Shown here: positions 42,914 to 52,177 of the stretch, in pieces
Layout of the letters: every line of letters begins with the position of its first letter
Position numbering within the stretch: position 1 is the stretch's first letter
NCBI GenBank assembly: GCA_946965045.2
Contig: OX337236.1
Coordinates: forward strand, 434,001 to 498,000
Source: Epithemia pelagica
Lineage: Eukaryota; Bacillariophyta; Bacillariophyceae; Surirellales; Surirellaceae
Direction: 5' to 3'
DNA: 64,000 nucleotides
The notes under the pieces: model-generated
Database searches by the model: none
Seen by the model: the letters and a program-made list of their open reading frames with translations, nothing else
What the model was told of the DNA's origin: nothing
Position numbers and translations under genes: made by a program

Positions 42914-45463
42914 TCAGTCCGTTGGAAGGTACTTTCTCACGCAACCGAACGTTTTCTCATACAAGTCCTTTGCATCTTTCCTATACGTGGATACAAAGGA
43001 CGGCAACTGGGTGTTCTCGTCATTTTCTTGTTGTTCCTCATGCAAAAGCTCATGGTGCATTGTAAACACATCGGCTCTTTGAAAGGCATTCTGCGGCTTG
43101 GAAGCCATGACAGCCGCATAGATACCAAATTTGTCTTTATGAATGCAAAACATCTTGGGAACCAGCTTTTCTCTCAAATCGTCAAGGTTGCTAGAGACGG
43201 CTTTCTCTAGGGCATTGTCCAAATTCAATGCGGACAAGCTATCGGTATCAAGCTTGCCAAGAACATTGTTGTAGCCTGACCGTCCCACATCCTCCCGATC
43301 TTGTCCAACGAGGCACAGGAGCAACAAACCTTTTGTGATACCAGCAAAGTGAAGTTTCTTCAATGATTTCGACAGGAAGTCGTTCGCCTCCTCGGGAGAC
43401 ACCTCAGCGTGGTTCTTGACACTCACAAAGATCGGTATGTACTCAACCCTTTCGGACGATGCCTTTGATCGGCAGGGAACCACCAAATCTACTGCTTCCA
43501 GGTTGTTTGGACAGTATATTGCACAAGCCTTGTTGTACAAACCCTCGAGAAATTCCGACCGACCAAGATCGGACAGAGCAACGGGGAATGTATATCGAAA
43601 CAACTGAATGAAATTGACTTGACAATTTGATATCGCATCGCCTGCTTCTACCTTCGCCAGGCCATCATCCTCAGTAGCATCAGCGTTTCTTGCAATCTGT
43701 TCAAGATATTTGCCCAGGGCAACTGAAAACGTCTTGTAGTCAGAGTCTGCCTCCTTGCGAAGAATGTCTCCGCAAAACAACAAGAACAAGGCCGATGCCT
43801 CTTCGCCGTAGTCCCCCTTGTTGGTCTCACATATACTCTTCGAAAAAAGCTCGCCCATCTTAGCGGACCAAAAGGTCTTTTTAAGCCCCACGATGGCAGG
43901 CATACGTCTGCCATACCCTCCATCTTGGATCTCAAAGTCCTTGTCCATAAGCGCCATACAGATTCGGGCGCAAACAGGGTCTGGTAAGAACGCAAATGTT
44001 GCCAAACACGGTAACTGAGACCTATTTGGCGCCTGCTGAAACGATGTCAAGTGAGCGTAGCCTTTGGAGACTAGGCTTGACACCATGGCAAAAGATGTCT
44101 GTCCCATCTGGATGCGAGTTCCCAGTACACTCAGACACGACCCCAGAGGCATTGTCTTGTCTCTGAGAATGATCTTGTTGGCAATTTCAAAGATCTCGTC
44201 ATCGCCCAACTTCTTCTCCTTGTGCATTGCTGCGAACAAGGGACGGCCAAATCGAATCATGTTGTCGTATTCACTTGTGTCACTGCTTTGAGGAGTTTCT
44301 GTACCATCGAGGCCGGGGTAGTTTGCAAGACATCCCATCGTTCGGAACATGAAGAAGGGGTCAAAGGGTGTTTCCCCCTTCTCGAAATATCCGCCCTTCT
44401 GTTCAACAACTCTCGACTCTGACGACTGTGCCTCAACTTCGGGGAACAAATTGGTCAATGACGTGGTTGTACCCGCCAACACAGCAACAATTCGATACTT
44501 CTTTGCGTAAAGAGAATACTCAGGGTCCTCCCGAAGAATCCATCGCAGCACATGAAATAAGTAGCCGTCGTGCTTTACCAGGTGTTGTGCTTCATCAAAG
44601 AACAGAATAACCTCGGCCGGATCATTTTCCTCCTGTTCCGGATTGGGATTTGATTTTGAAATTGCCGCGTCGCATTGATCGAAAACCATCTTGTAAAACT
44701 TATTGCTTGCTTTTTCCAAACCATCTTCTCCGTACAGCTTGTCAGGAATGCTGTAAGAGGTATCAAATGTATCTGTCTCGAGGTGGGCGTGGTCCGTCGA
44801 TGATAGTAAAATCGTCTGGCATGCAATATTCTTCGTCTCAAGTTGTTTCTTCGCCTCAATCATCAGTCTTGATTTGCCCGTTCCACTAGATTGCACAATT
44901 GTCAAGGTCGGCGAAAGATATTTATCACGGATTTCGACATCCTTGTGCCATTGCCTCACGTTCTCCAATTTTTCCAAGAAGAGTTTTAGGTCTTCGTCGT
45001 GAGCAAGGCGCAGGCTGAATCCAAAGTCATAGGGAATCATTCCTAAAGAACCTAAGGGGACGGATTGAATATTGACGACATCGCCAGTCTTCAAGAAGTG
45101 AGACAAGTCGATCTGCAACCATTCTTGAATTGAATTGAATATACGTCTGTCTTCTTTGATATCCCCAATTCGGAATCCCAAACTGACATTAAAGAACCTC
45201 TCTTGACTATCCGTAAGGTTATACTTTTTCCACAGTTTTTCATCGTAGTGGTCTTTGAGGGTTTCTTCATCCTTCGGAACCTTCGGTGGTTTGCAAACAT
45301 TGGTTTCATGCTTTGGAGGAGATGATTGATCCTTGATTTCCTCGTCCTTGCTCACCATTCTTCTTCTTTGGTCGTTGTACGGTGGACGCGCCGAGAATCC
45401 AGCGACTCGTTGCAACGACAACGACGGCAGCAGAAGCCGCAGAAGCACCCTGGTCCTCATCAT
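42914..45463 (-). CDS. Crinkler/RHS-like P-loop NTPase with nuclease-like C-terminus (copy 1)
   Basis: ATG at 45463 (MMRTRVLLRLLLPSLSLQR), 849 aa; the upstream frame has only a GTG. The leader is basic/hydrophobic and could target an organelle or be a signal peptide. Walker A is SSGTGKS (~192-198), Walker B ILFFDEAQHL (~286-295), and VAVLAGTTTSLTNLFPE fits a sensor strand. Downstream helices end in a domain with NNLEAVDLVVP (D ~659) and YIPIFVSVKNH (K ~683), resembling the restriction-endonuclease-fold D...xK core of Crinkler/RHS proteins, though the expected Glu/Gln before xK is Ser. Relatives are effector-like or mobile-element-associated proteins in many eukaryotes. Role here unknown. A near-identical copy lies at 52178-54742. 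Confidence 0.65.
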   Translation of the reverse strand: MMRTRVLLRLLLPSLSLQRVAGFSARPPYNDQRRRMVSKDEEIKDQSSPPKHETNVCKPPKVPKDEETLKDHYDEKLWKKYNLTDSQERFFNVSLGFRIGDIKEDRRIFNSIQEWLQIDLSHFLKTGDVVNIQSVPLGSLGMIPYDFGFSLRLAHDEDLKLFLEKLENVRQWHKDVEIRDKYLSPTLTIVQSSGTGKSRLMIEAKKQLETKNIACQTILLSSTDHAHLETDTFDTSYSIPDKLYGEDGLEKASNKFYKMVFDQCDAAISKSNPNPEQEENDPAEVILFFDEAQHLVKHDGYLFHVLRWILREDPEYSLYAKKYRIVAVLAGTTTSLTNLFPEVEAQSSESRVVEQKGGYFEKGETPFDPFFMFRTMGCLANYPGLDGTETPQSSDTSEYDNMIRFGRPLFAAMHKEKKLGDDEIFEIANKIILRDKTMPLGSCLSVLGTRIQMGQTSFAMVSSLVSKGYAHLTSFQQAPNRSQLPCLATFAFLPDPVCARICMALMDKDFEIQDGGYGRRMPAIVGLKKTFWSAKMGELFSKSICETNKGDYGEEASALFLLFCGDILRKEADSDYKTFSVALGKYLEQIARNADATEDDGLAKVEAGDAISNCQVNFIQLFRYTFPVALSDLGRSEFLEGLYNKACAIYCPNNLEAVDLVVPCRSKASSERVEYIPIFVSVKNHAEVSPEEANDFLSKSLKKLHFAGITKGLLLLCLVGQDREDVGRSGYNNVLGKLDTDSLSALNLDNALEKAVSSNLDDLREKLVPKMFCIHKDKFGIYAAVMASKPQNAFQRADVFTMHHELLHEEQQENDENTQLPSFVSTYRKDAKDLYEKTFGCVRKYLPTD

Positions 45464-45970
45464 CGTTTCGCCCGAAAGTGCGACGCCGTTAAGGAATTTT
45501 GGGGAGCCGCAAACTCGGACTTTTCCGTAGACCGTGAGTGACGCACAACGCACACACACAGGACAAAGAGTGAAAATGCACCCGTTTTCGAACGTGAAAT
45601 TGACTGATAATCAGCCCCGGGTGGCGTCTGTTCCACGACCTGAATCATTAATGTACTCGAGTAGGAGTAAGAAGAAGCATTTGTGGATTTACCGATGGTC
45701 GAGAATTCAATCCTCCAAATCAGGCAAGACATATGGCGGCCGTTCTCCTGTCCACCAATTGGCATGTTGTTTGTCATCATCCTGTGTGGGTTGGGGTGGG
45801 TCTTGGAGAGGGCTCTCTTGTTGTGCATGCATTCGAAAAAAATCCAACGGGTGACACACCACAAACGAACTCAAAGCTTGGCCTCGCAGCAGAAATTTGT
45901 GTATCCACTCGCGGGCATGCTGGACCGTACACGTGATTCGACTTGGTAGTAGTAGCAGCGAATGTTTCTC
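45464..45970. other. Spacer between NTPase and lipase genes (copy 1)
   Basis: 5' flank of the NTPase gene and 3' flank of the lipase. Strongly conserved with 54743-55262. Part of it (about 45870-46000) reappears a third time at 51161-51350. No ORF conserved in both copies has recognisable content. Confidence 0.5.
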
Positions 45971-47482
45971 CTATCTCCCCGTCATTGGTTGGGGGGTAGT
46001 ATTGTCGTCGTTGTGTGTGTTCACGGCGCAGCAGTGCGAATGGTCATCGTCTAGGAGAATGCGGTGGAGTAAATCCTGGGCGACCCACTCCATAATGGGT
46101 CGTCCGGCGGCATTAATCCAGGCGTAGAGATTGGATTTGGAATTGGCCACGAGCATGGTATGTCCCAGGGGAAACAGGACCAGTTGATTCGAGGATGCGG
46201 TGACATGGTCATAGACTTGTTGCGAGGTATATCCCGTCGGTCGGGGAGTTTCTCCGTACCGTACAACTCGTTCCAAATGGTTGCGATTGGCTGCTCCCAA
46301 CATGCGTGATTTGGGCAAGGGAAGAGAGGGCAGTGTGGATCGAACATCCCAAAAGAGTTTGCGCCATCCCATGGCATCCAAACGGTCCGCCAGTTGGGTC
46401 GAATTCAAGGTTGCACCATCGGTTTTTCCAGGAGGTGATGATGGCTGTGATGCTGGGGGCCGTGTCTCGACCGCCAAGGATGGGGTGGTGGTGCTGCCAG
46501 TGGCCAATGCTCCATCCGTGACAATATAATGCCTGGATTGGGAGTGTGGAGAAACAAAGGCGGCCGTGGCCGTGGGAACTTGAAAATCGGTTTGATGGGC
46601 ATTGGCATGGGCGACACGATGTTCAAAGGCCAAGAGGGGTTGGACAAATTCCTCCCGCACCGTCATGTCTTGAATGACGGAAGTGAAGCGAAACAAGTCT
46701 CGACCCGTTGGTTGCATGGCATGCGCAATGAGGGATTCCGTCCATCGATAGAGGGGGACATAGGTGTGTTGACTCACGCCCAAATGCGGGGTGGCCGTCG
46801 TACAAAAGACGGCCGGACGAACACGAGGACGAGCCGTATTACAGGACGACGACGCATCCGAGTCGTCTGTTGGTGGTGTTGTTTGTGGTGTTGGATGCGA
46901 CTGGAGGAACGGAATTTGGGACAAGGCATGGCGGGCATACAATCCTCCCAAGGAATTGCCCACAAACGACAGGGACACCGTGGTAGTAGTAGTAGTAGGA
47001 TCGGCCGAGTCGTCTCCTTTGGATACTAAATAGTGTTGAATCAAGTCGTTCACTTCGTCGGCCAAGCGTGTTCCTCCCGCCGCAATCCCATCAAAGGTTT
47101 GATCGCGATTGCACGTGGCACTGTGAACTACCACCTTTGGTGGGGATGGGGGTGCTCCAAGTTGTTGTTGCGTTGATGTTCTCGTCGTTGTGGCACGCAA
47201 GTGTCGTTCGTGTACCTGTCGTTCCAAGGCGTGTTGCAAATATCCCATTTCTTGCGGATTTCCCATCCATCCATGCACCAACACAATCAAGTGCACCACC
47301 CTGGTTGTCGTTGTGGAGGTGGAATGATTCGACACGACGAGTGCTCGTGTTGGCCTCATGGACCACAAAATCATGCACACCAACGAAAAAGGCGACCACC
47401 TGAAACGCAGCACTTGTCGTTTCATGCCAAGGTTGCTTCGAACGCGGCGACTGTGAGAACGACACAAGGACAGGAATGCCAT
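45971..47482 (-). CDS. DUF676-like lipase/serine esterase (copy 1)
   Basis: 503 aa from the ATG at 47482. A hydrophobic segment near residues 29-48 (FSLVCMILWSMRPTRALVV) suggests a signal peptide or anchor, possibly a plastid-type leader. The alpha/beta-hydrolase core starts at VVHLIVLVHGWMGN (oxyanion HG ~70), with the nucleophile elbow GNSLGG (Ser ~177), then CTTATPHLGV and a C-terminal FPLGHTMLV supplying the probable catalytic His. This resembles the DUF676/ROG1/FAM135 family of putative lipases. It shares a 273-base divergent promoter with the glycosyltransferase gene, including the palindrome CCCCCAGCGGGGG 43 bases upstream of this ATG. Substrate unknown. Confidence 0.82.
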   Translation of the reverse strand: MAFLSLCRSHSRRVRSNLGMKRQVLRFRWSPFSLVCMILWSMRPTRALVVSNHSTSTTTTRVVHLIVLVHGWMGNPQEMGYLQHALERQVHERHLRATTTRTSTQQQLGAPPSPPKVVVHSATCNRDQTFDGIAAGGTRLADEVNDLIQHYLVSKGDDSADPTTTTTTVSLSFVGNSLGGLYARHALSQIPFLQSHPTPQTTPPTDDSDASSSCNTARPRVRPAVFCTTATPHLGVSQHTYVPLYRWTESLIAHAMQPTGRDLFRFTSVIQDMTVREEFVQPLLAFEHRVAHANAHQTDFQVPTATAAFVSPHSQSRHYIVTDGALATGSTTTPSLAVETRPPASQPSSPPGKTDGATLNSTQLADRLDAMGWRKLFWDVRSTLPSLPLPKSRMLGAANRNHLERVVRYGETPRPTGYTSQQVYDHVTASSNQLVLFPLGHTMLVANSKSNLYAWINAAGRPIMEWVAQDLLHRILLDDDHSHCCAVNTHNDDNTTPQPMTGR

Positions 47483-47755
47483 GGTCGGTATTTTTTATTT
47501 TGTTTGGCTGCCGACGAACAACTACCCCCAGCGGGGGCGAGTATTTTCGCTGAATTTCTACAAGCATTTTCCACCAACATCTCTGGGGAGTATTTAAACG
47601 CACTTGGTTCCCATGCGATCCAAACGCGACCCATTTATCCATTCGACAAATCCCAGTCGACGACCATGGCATCATATCATCGGATGTAGAGATCCATTCT
47701 ACATTGGGTCGGTTTCATCCATTGCTTGGCATGGAGGATCCATTCCACGAAAAAC
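47483..47755. promoter_or_regulatory. Divergent promoter, lipase / glycosyltransferase (copy 1)
   Basis: Contains CCCCCAGCGGGGG at 47525-47537, conserved at 56804-56816 in copy 2. An out-of-frame ATG lies at 47731; in copy 2 the matching ATG (57097) is in frame. Copy 2 has an additional ~80-base insertion in this region. Confidence 0.45.
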
Positions 47756-49666
47756 ATGAACTCCATGCAGCAAGCGAGAAGAACGAAACCCAGAGGTTCC
47801 AACTACAACAACCGAGACAATAAGGTCAGCGTACTGCCCCATCCTATGAGTACTCCTCGACGACCACAGAGGCTTCGCCGTCGTCGTCCTACCAATAAAC
47901 ACTTGTGGTCCTTGGAGGAAAGGATCCTGGAGTGTCCTTCTTCTTGTGGTGGTATGTTCGAATGTTGTGGCGTGAAAGGCATTGTCGTCAGCTGCCTGGT
48001 GTGTGGTATACTGTGCTACAGTGTGGCGATTGGATTTACCTACCTCCTGATCCACACCAACGACAAGAATCCTGTTGCGCTGCACTCCCACTCTATCGAA
48101 CGACGACAAAGACGACGACAGGATCGACATGTTGGTCGTAGAGACCGCGGCCGTGGTACACCACCACCGGTTCCTCGGTATCAGCAACCCTGTGATGCAA
48201 GCTTTCACGAGTATCGGTTTTCCATCGACAATGGATGCGTGATTCATCCCATCCATGAACGCCCGCATTGTCAATTTCAACACTTGCAAATCTCACTCAC
48301 GTCCGTCTCGTCGGTGCGACTGGGTGGGGAACCCTTTTCGCCAAATCCACAACCACCACAACTACAACAACAACCTTCTGACACCAATACCACATCACTC
48401 ATTCTCGGACAACCCGCCAGTTACGAAGTGCTCCAATATGGGCGCAACACGTTTTGGTTTTCGCAGCCGCCCATTCCATTTCACCACTTGAACACTGACG
48501 ACGACGACAACGACCAAGACACGAATGGCAGGAGTTTTTTCTACGATCGACCCACGGTTTTCCATTATATCAATGACATTTTTCTGCATGCCAAAGTACT
48601 GGACCCATCACCCAGTATCTTCCAGTGTCCCAAACCACAACAAGAACAACCAACTGTCATGACCCTCCCAGGCTTGACATTGCTGGTGGCACGCGAATCG
48701 TATGCCAATTTTTATCATGCCGTGCAACTGTGGTGGAATGCCTATTTCACTCTGTTTGTTGGCTCCTCGACGACGACGACGACGACGACGGATCCTACTA
48801 CCACAGTAGACGTGCATTTGATATTTCTCGATGCCCATCCACACACGCCTCTCGACGACGTGTGGTCTCGTCTCTTTGCCCCGGTCACCTACTTGCAACG
48901 CGATTACCATTTCCAATCACAAACTGGCCACAACAACAACAATGACAACAACAACAAGACCATTCTGTGCCTCGAACAGGTTCGTCTCATTCCACCGGGA
49001 ACCAATGCACCCTTTGCGGTAGCGGGCAAACATGCCACTCAGTTTATCCATCATTGTCCCAATCACACCATGACCAAGCAATTTGTGCACCATGTCTTGG
49101 AACGATACAATGTCACACGTGTCCAACAAATTCCTGGACGGGTCGTGGTCATTGACCGCCTCCCCTATCTCGCCCATCCTCGGTCCAATCCTCACACCAT
49201 GGATCGATCCATTCCCCACCTGGCCAACGTGACACGACACGTGTTGGAAACCGCCTTTGCGTCGTCTTCTTCTTCTTCCACGAGACTGTCCTTGCAAGTT
49301 GTGGCCTTGGAAACCTTGTCCATGCAAGACCAATTGCGTCTCATACGACAAGCACAGGTATTGGTGGGAAATCATGGAGCTGGATTGACGCATACCCTCT
49401 TTTTGCAGCCCCACTCTCATGTTCTGGAACTTTCCTGTCGACGCTTGTTTTTTCAACGCTTGGCCGAATGGAACCCCAATGTGACGCATTCCTGTTTAAA
49501 GCCCCTCGTCGTCCATAGCAATCACCATCAGAACAATAACACGACACGTGCCACTGTTGCCATTTCCCCCGAATCCTTGGCCGACTATCTCGAGGCCCAC
49601 GTCGTTCCCATTCTTCGCCAAGTATTACTGGAACACCACCAGGACGCTCCATCGTCCGCAGAATGA
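47756..49666 (+). CDS. GT61-family glycosyltransferase, type II membrane protein (copy 1)
   Basis: The ATG at 47756 (MNSMQQARRTKPRGS) is the first in-frame start; the frame upstream has only TTG. 636 aa. A basic cytosolic head precedes one membrane anchor (GIVVSCLVCGILCYSVAIGF, ~75-95), then a lumenal stem and catalytic domain. Characteristic of GT61/DUF563: LLVARESYANFYHAVQLWWN, a GRVVVIDRLPYL strand, and the C-terminal VGNHGAGLTHTLFLQPHSHV with LELSCRRL (GxHGAGLT block from ~538). It probably transfers a sugar to secreted glycans or glycoproteins in the Golgi; family members include xylosyl- and arabinosyltransferases. Donor and acceptor cannot be told from sequence. Confidence 0.87.
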   Translation: MNSMQQARRTKPRGSNYNNRDNKVSVLPHPMSTPRRPQRLRRRRPTNKHLWSLEERILECPSSCGGMFECCGVKGIVVSCLVCGILCYSVAIGFTYLLIHTNDKNPVALHSHSIERRQRRRQDRHVGRRDRGRGTPPPVPRYQQPCDASFHEYRFSIDNGCVIHPIHERPHCQFQHLQISLTSVSSVRLGGEPFSPNPQPPQLQQQPSDTNTTSLILGQPASYEVLQYGRNTFWFSQPPIPFHHLNTDDDDNDQDTNGRSFFYDRPTVFHYINDIFLHAKVLDPSPSIFQCPKPQQEQPTVMTLPGLTLLVARESYANFYHAVQLWWNAYFTLFVGSSTTTTTTTDPTTTVDVHLIFLDAHPHTPLDDVWSRLFAPVTYLQRDYHFQSQTGHNNNNDNNNKTILCLEQVRLIPPGTNAPFAVAGKHATQFIHHCPNHTMTKQFVHHVLERYNVTRVQQIPGRVVVIDRLPYLAHPRSNPHTMDRSIPHLANVTRHVLETAFASSSSSSTRLSLQVVALETLSMQDQLRLIRQAQVLVGNHGAGLTHTLFLQPHSHVLELSCRRLFFQRLAEWNPNVTHSCLKPLVVHSNHHQNNNTTRATVAISPESLADYLEAHVVPILRQVLLEHHQDAPSSAE

Positions 49667-49827
49667 ACTGTGACGAATCGGACACCCAAAACGAACCATC
49701 CCCGTATCTATCCAGAGGCTATTCGACAAACTGTTCTGTCCGGTACGACCAAAACGCTGTTGGAACAAGGCCGCTTTTTTCAGTGTGGTCCAACCGAGTG
49801 CCGTATACACGCACTTCATTCATTCAT

Positions 49828-51163
49828 TCACGAATGAGAGAGCACGTGGCTGCTTCTTCCGGAGCCCAGCCACGAGTCTACTTCGTTGTTGAATTTGAGT
49901 CTTGGAATCGCGTCTCGTTTGTACGTTCCATATTCTTCGTAGTCCAGTCTCATGTGTTTGCAAAACGCCTTGTCGGACGAAACGGCAAGAATATACAAGG
50001 ACAAGCGATCCACCAAAGACTCTTACTGTTCCGTGTCGTCCTGCTCGTCCTGGTCATTCTTCTCCTGGCGTTGTTGTTTCTCTTGAACAAACTGCCATCG
50101 GGGCAAGAGCCGTTGATACAAGGAGGAGGCAATGTATCGTCCCCGCAAATGCGTCGTTTTTTGATGATCCTGGACGGGACGCCATTCGTCGTCCAAGGCA
50201 ATATATCCCGTTTGATTGTAAAAGCTCACAGTGGGGACCAAATTCTGTGCCAGGCTGATGAGTGTCAAGATATTTGGAATTTCGCCCAACAAGGCCGCCA
50301 ACGACTCTTCTTGTTTGGTAGGAGCCAAAGTATCCAACAATGGCGTCATTGCCGGTAACGCGTCAGACGTATGGTCCGCGGGATGGACGCCACCAAAAAG
50401 TTGTTCCTTGGTTGGAACATGGCTGGACACACCTCAGACGCGGGCTAGAAACTCAATCGTAGGAATCAAATTGTCTTGTAGACTGAGCGACACGATGGAG
50501 GGAGCTCGTTTGTCAATCTGATAGGTCGGAACCAGCAAAAATTTGTTGCTTTCTGATTCCAAAGCAAGGAATTGAGCATACTTTTGTACGCCCTCTTGGA
50601 GAAAGGCTACATCTTCGAAACGAGGCTGCGACACTTGCCACAGAAACATGGATTGACGCGTCGCACTTCCCAACAAATCAAAGCCGTCCACTTCTTGAAC
50701 GTCTTTGTTCTTGTCTTCTTGTCCTACTCCATCGTCCTTTGTTTTCTGGAGGAAAAAAGGCTGTTCGGGGTAATTCAGTTCCCATGAGTTTTGAGTCCGA
50801 ATCTCTTCTGTGCCTTGTTTGTCAGTGTCGTGTTGAAAACAAAAGAGTTCTGGAGCCTCGACAATCTTGCCAAACTCCTTATTGCTGTAGGCTTGATATC
50901 GCAAGGGAGCCAAGCGATGACAATGCCACAACCATGCCACATCCGACGGAGGGATGAGCTGAATCGTATCGTCGTCGTCATTGTTCGTAGCACTGCTGTT
51001 GGCCACGAGAGGAAGCCAGAACTTGAGATATCGGTCGACTGACTTGGAGGAAAGCGTTTGCAAGGTGACACCGGTTTGATGAATCTTGCGCAAAAAGTAC
51101 AAATGCAACAGGGCATTGCTGAGCAACTCGGACTCATTCAATGTAACCGATTTTGTAGAGAGC
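49828..51163 (-). pseudogene. GRDP/DUF1399-like gene, copy 1: no start codon and two nonsense codons
   Basis: A single frame matches copy 2 but has TGA at 50431-50433 (copy 2: TGG, in ARVWGVSS) and TAA at about 50020-50022 (copy 2: CAA, in EQQESLVDR). The start is also lost: homology with copy 2 stops at 51163 and foreign sequence follows, leaving TTG AAT GAG where other starts might be expected. Before the first stop it reads LLSNALLHLYFLRKIHQTG and DVAWLWHCHRLAPLRYQAYS, the WHxH-type motif of plant glycine-rich-domain protein-like (DUF1399) proteins. Both stops are transitions. The biological role of the intact ancestor is unknown. Confidence 0.8.
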
Positions 51164-51420
51164 TTGGCCTCACGGCAGAAATATCGTCCACATCCAAGAC
51201 TTTGAAACCGACGGATTGTCTCAGTTCCAACCTTTCAAGTTGTCCCCGCATTGTATCCACTCGCGGGCATGCTGGACCGTAAACGTGATTCGACTTTGTA
51301 GTAGCGAATTTTTCTCCTATCTCCCCGTCGATGGTTTTGGGGTAGTATTGTCGTCGTTGTGTGTGTTGGGTTTCAATGCGGATGAGTCCTGATGGTGGTC
51401 GTCGTCTTGAATGCGGTGGA
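51164..51420 (-). pseudogene. Third, partial copy of the lipase 3' end and flank
   Basis: From CTTGGCCTC at ~51162 the sequence follows the lipase 3' flank (45870-46020): GTATCCACTCGCGGGCATGCTGGACCGTA, then the 3' coding end whose translation still reads THNDDNTTPKPSTGR before diverging near 51410. About 70 extra bases (51185-51250) interrupt it. It is too short to be functional and marks a recombination between duplicated segments. Confidence 0.75.
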
Positions 51421-51989
51421 GTTCTCCTCTTTTTGTCTCTGTTGTCCATCTGTGAATAATCGTGATCGTGCTCAATGGATTTTCTATTTTCTTTTTCACG
51501 CCGCAAAAAAGGACAGCCTAATGCCCCCCCAGCCCGAGTGGTTTTGAGGGTGTAATTTTACGTCCGAAACACCCCCGCTGGGGGTTCGACCGCTGCACAT
51601 GTGGCAAAGCACGGACGCTGGGGGGTAACATGATGGCTCGAAGTCTACCTAGAGAAGCATGTATTCTACTAGGTACTCATAGCTTTAGCGCCAAAAGGAA
51701 ACGAAAAAGTCATGTACCAAATCTATCTGGCTCTACTTCCCATCATAGCAATGATGTTTTGTTCCACTAGCGAGCTCGTCAATCGTTTCCGGTCCACTTC
51801 TCTGTCATCAAAAAGGCCAAACGGCCATGGAATCGCAGTCACCGTAGTGCCGAGTTGAAACATCCTACGCGCAGAGATTAAAGCCGAGTTGTATACCATC
51901 AAACGTGCTCGGATGGAAAACAATGGACAACTTTTCAAGTTCGGCTGTGTATCAAAATCTATTAGTTCCAGGGCGGACTCATCAAGTGC
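51421..51989. other. Spacer between duplicated segments
   Basis: Unique sequence with no recognisable gene. It contains CCCCCGCTGGGGG at 51572-51584, the same palindrome as in the lipase promoters but in opposite orientation. Confidence 0.4.
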
Positions 51990-52177
51990 GTGATGCGTGC
52001 CTCGTCAATCCCTCAAGTGACACACACCCATGCGGGATACTGCTCGAACTCAAAACTCGCTAATTGTCACTTCAAGAAAAGTAAAGACAACATCTTAGCG
52101 ATAATGCTCTACTATTAGACTTTTGTTTCATCTATTAGAATTATCCATTTCTCTCAGCTTAGATTCCTTCACTTTTG

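Larger units (their letters stand above)
42733..51163. repeat. Tandem segmental duplication, copy 1
   Basis: Holds four genes in the order NTPase (-), lipase (-), glycosyltransferase (+), GRDP-like (-). It matches 51990-60105 gene by gene, mostly with isolated substitutions and short indels. Homology ends on the right at 51163 inside AGCTTGGCCTC. Confidence 0.92.
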
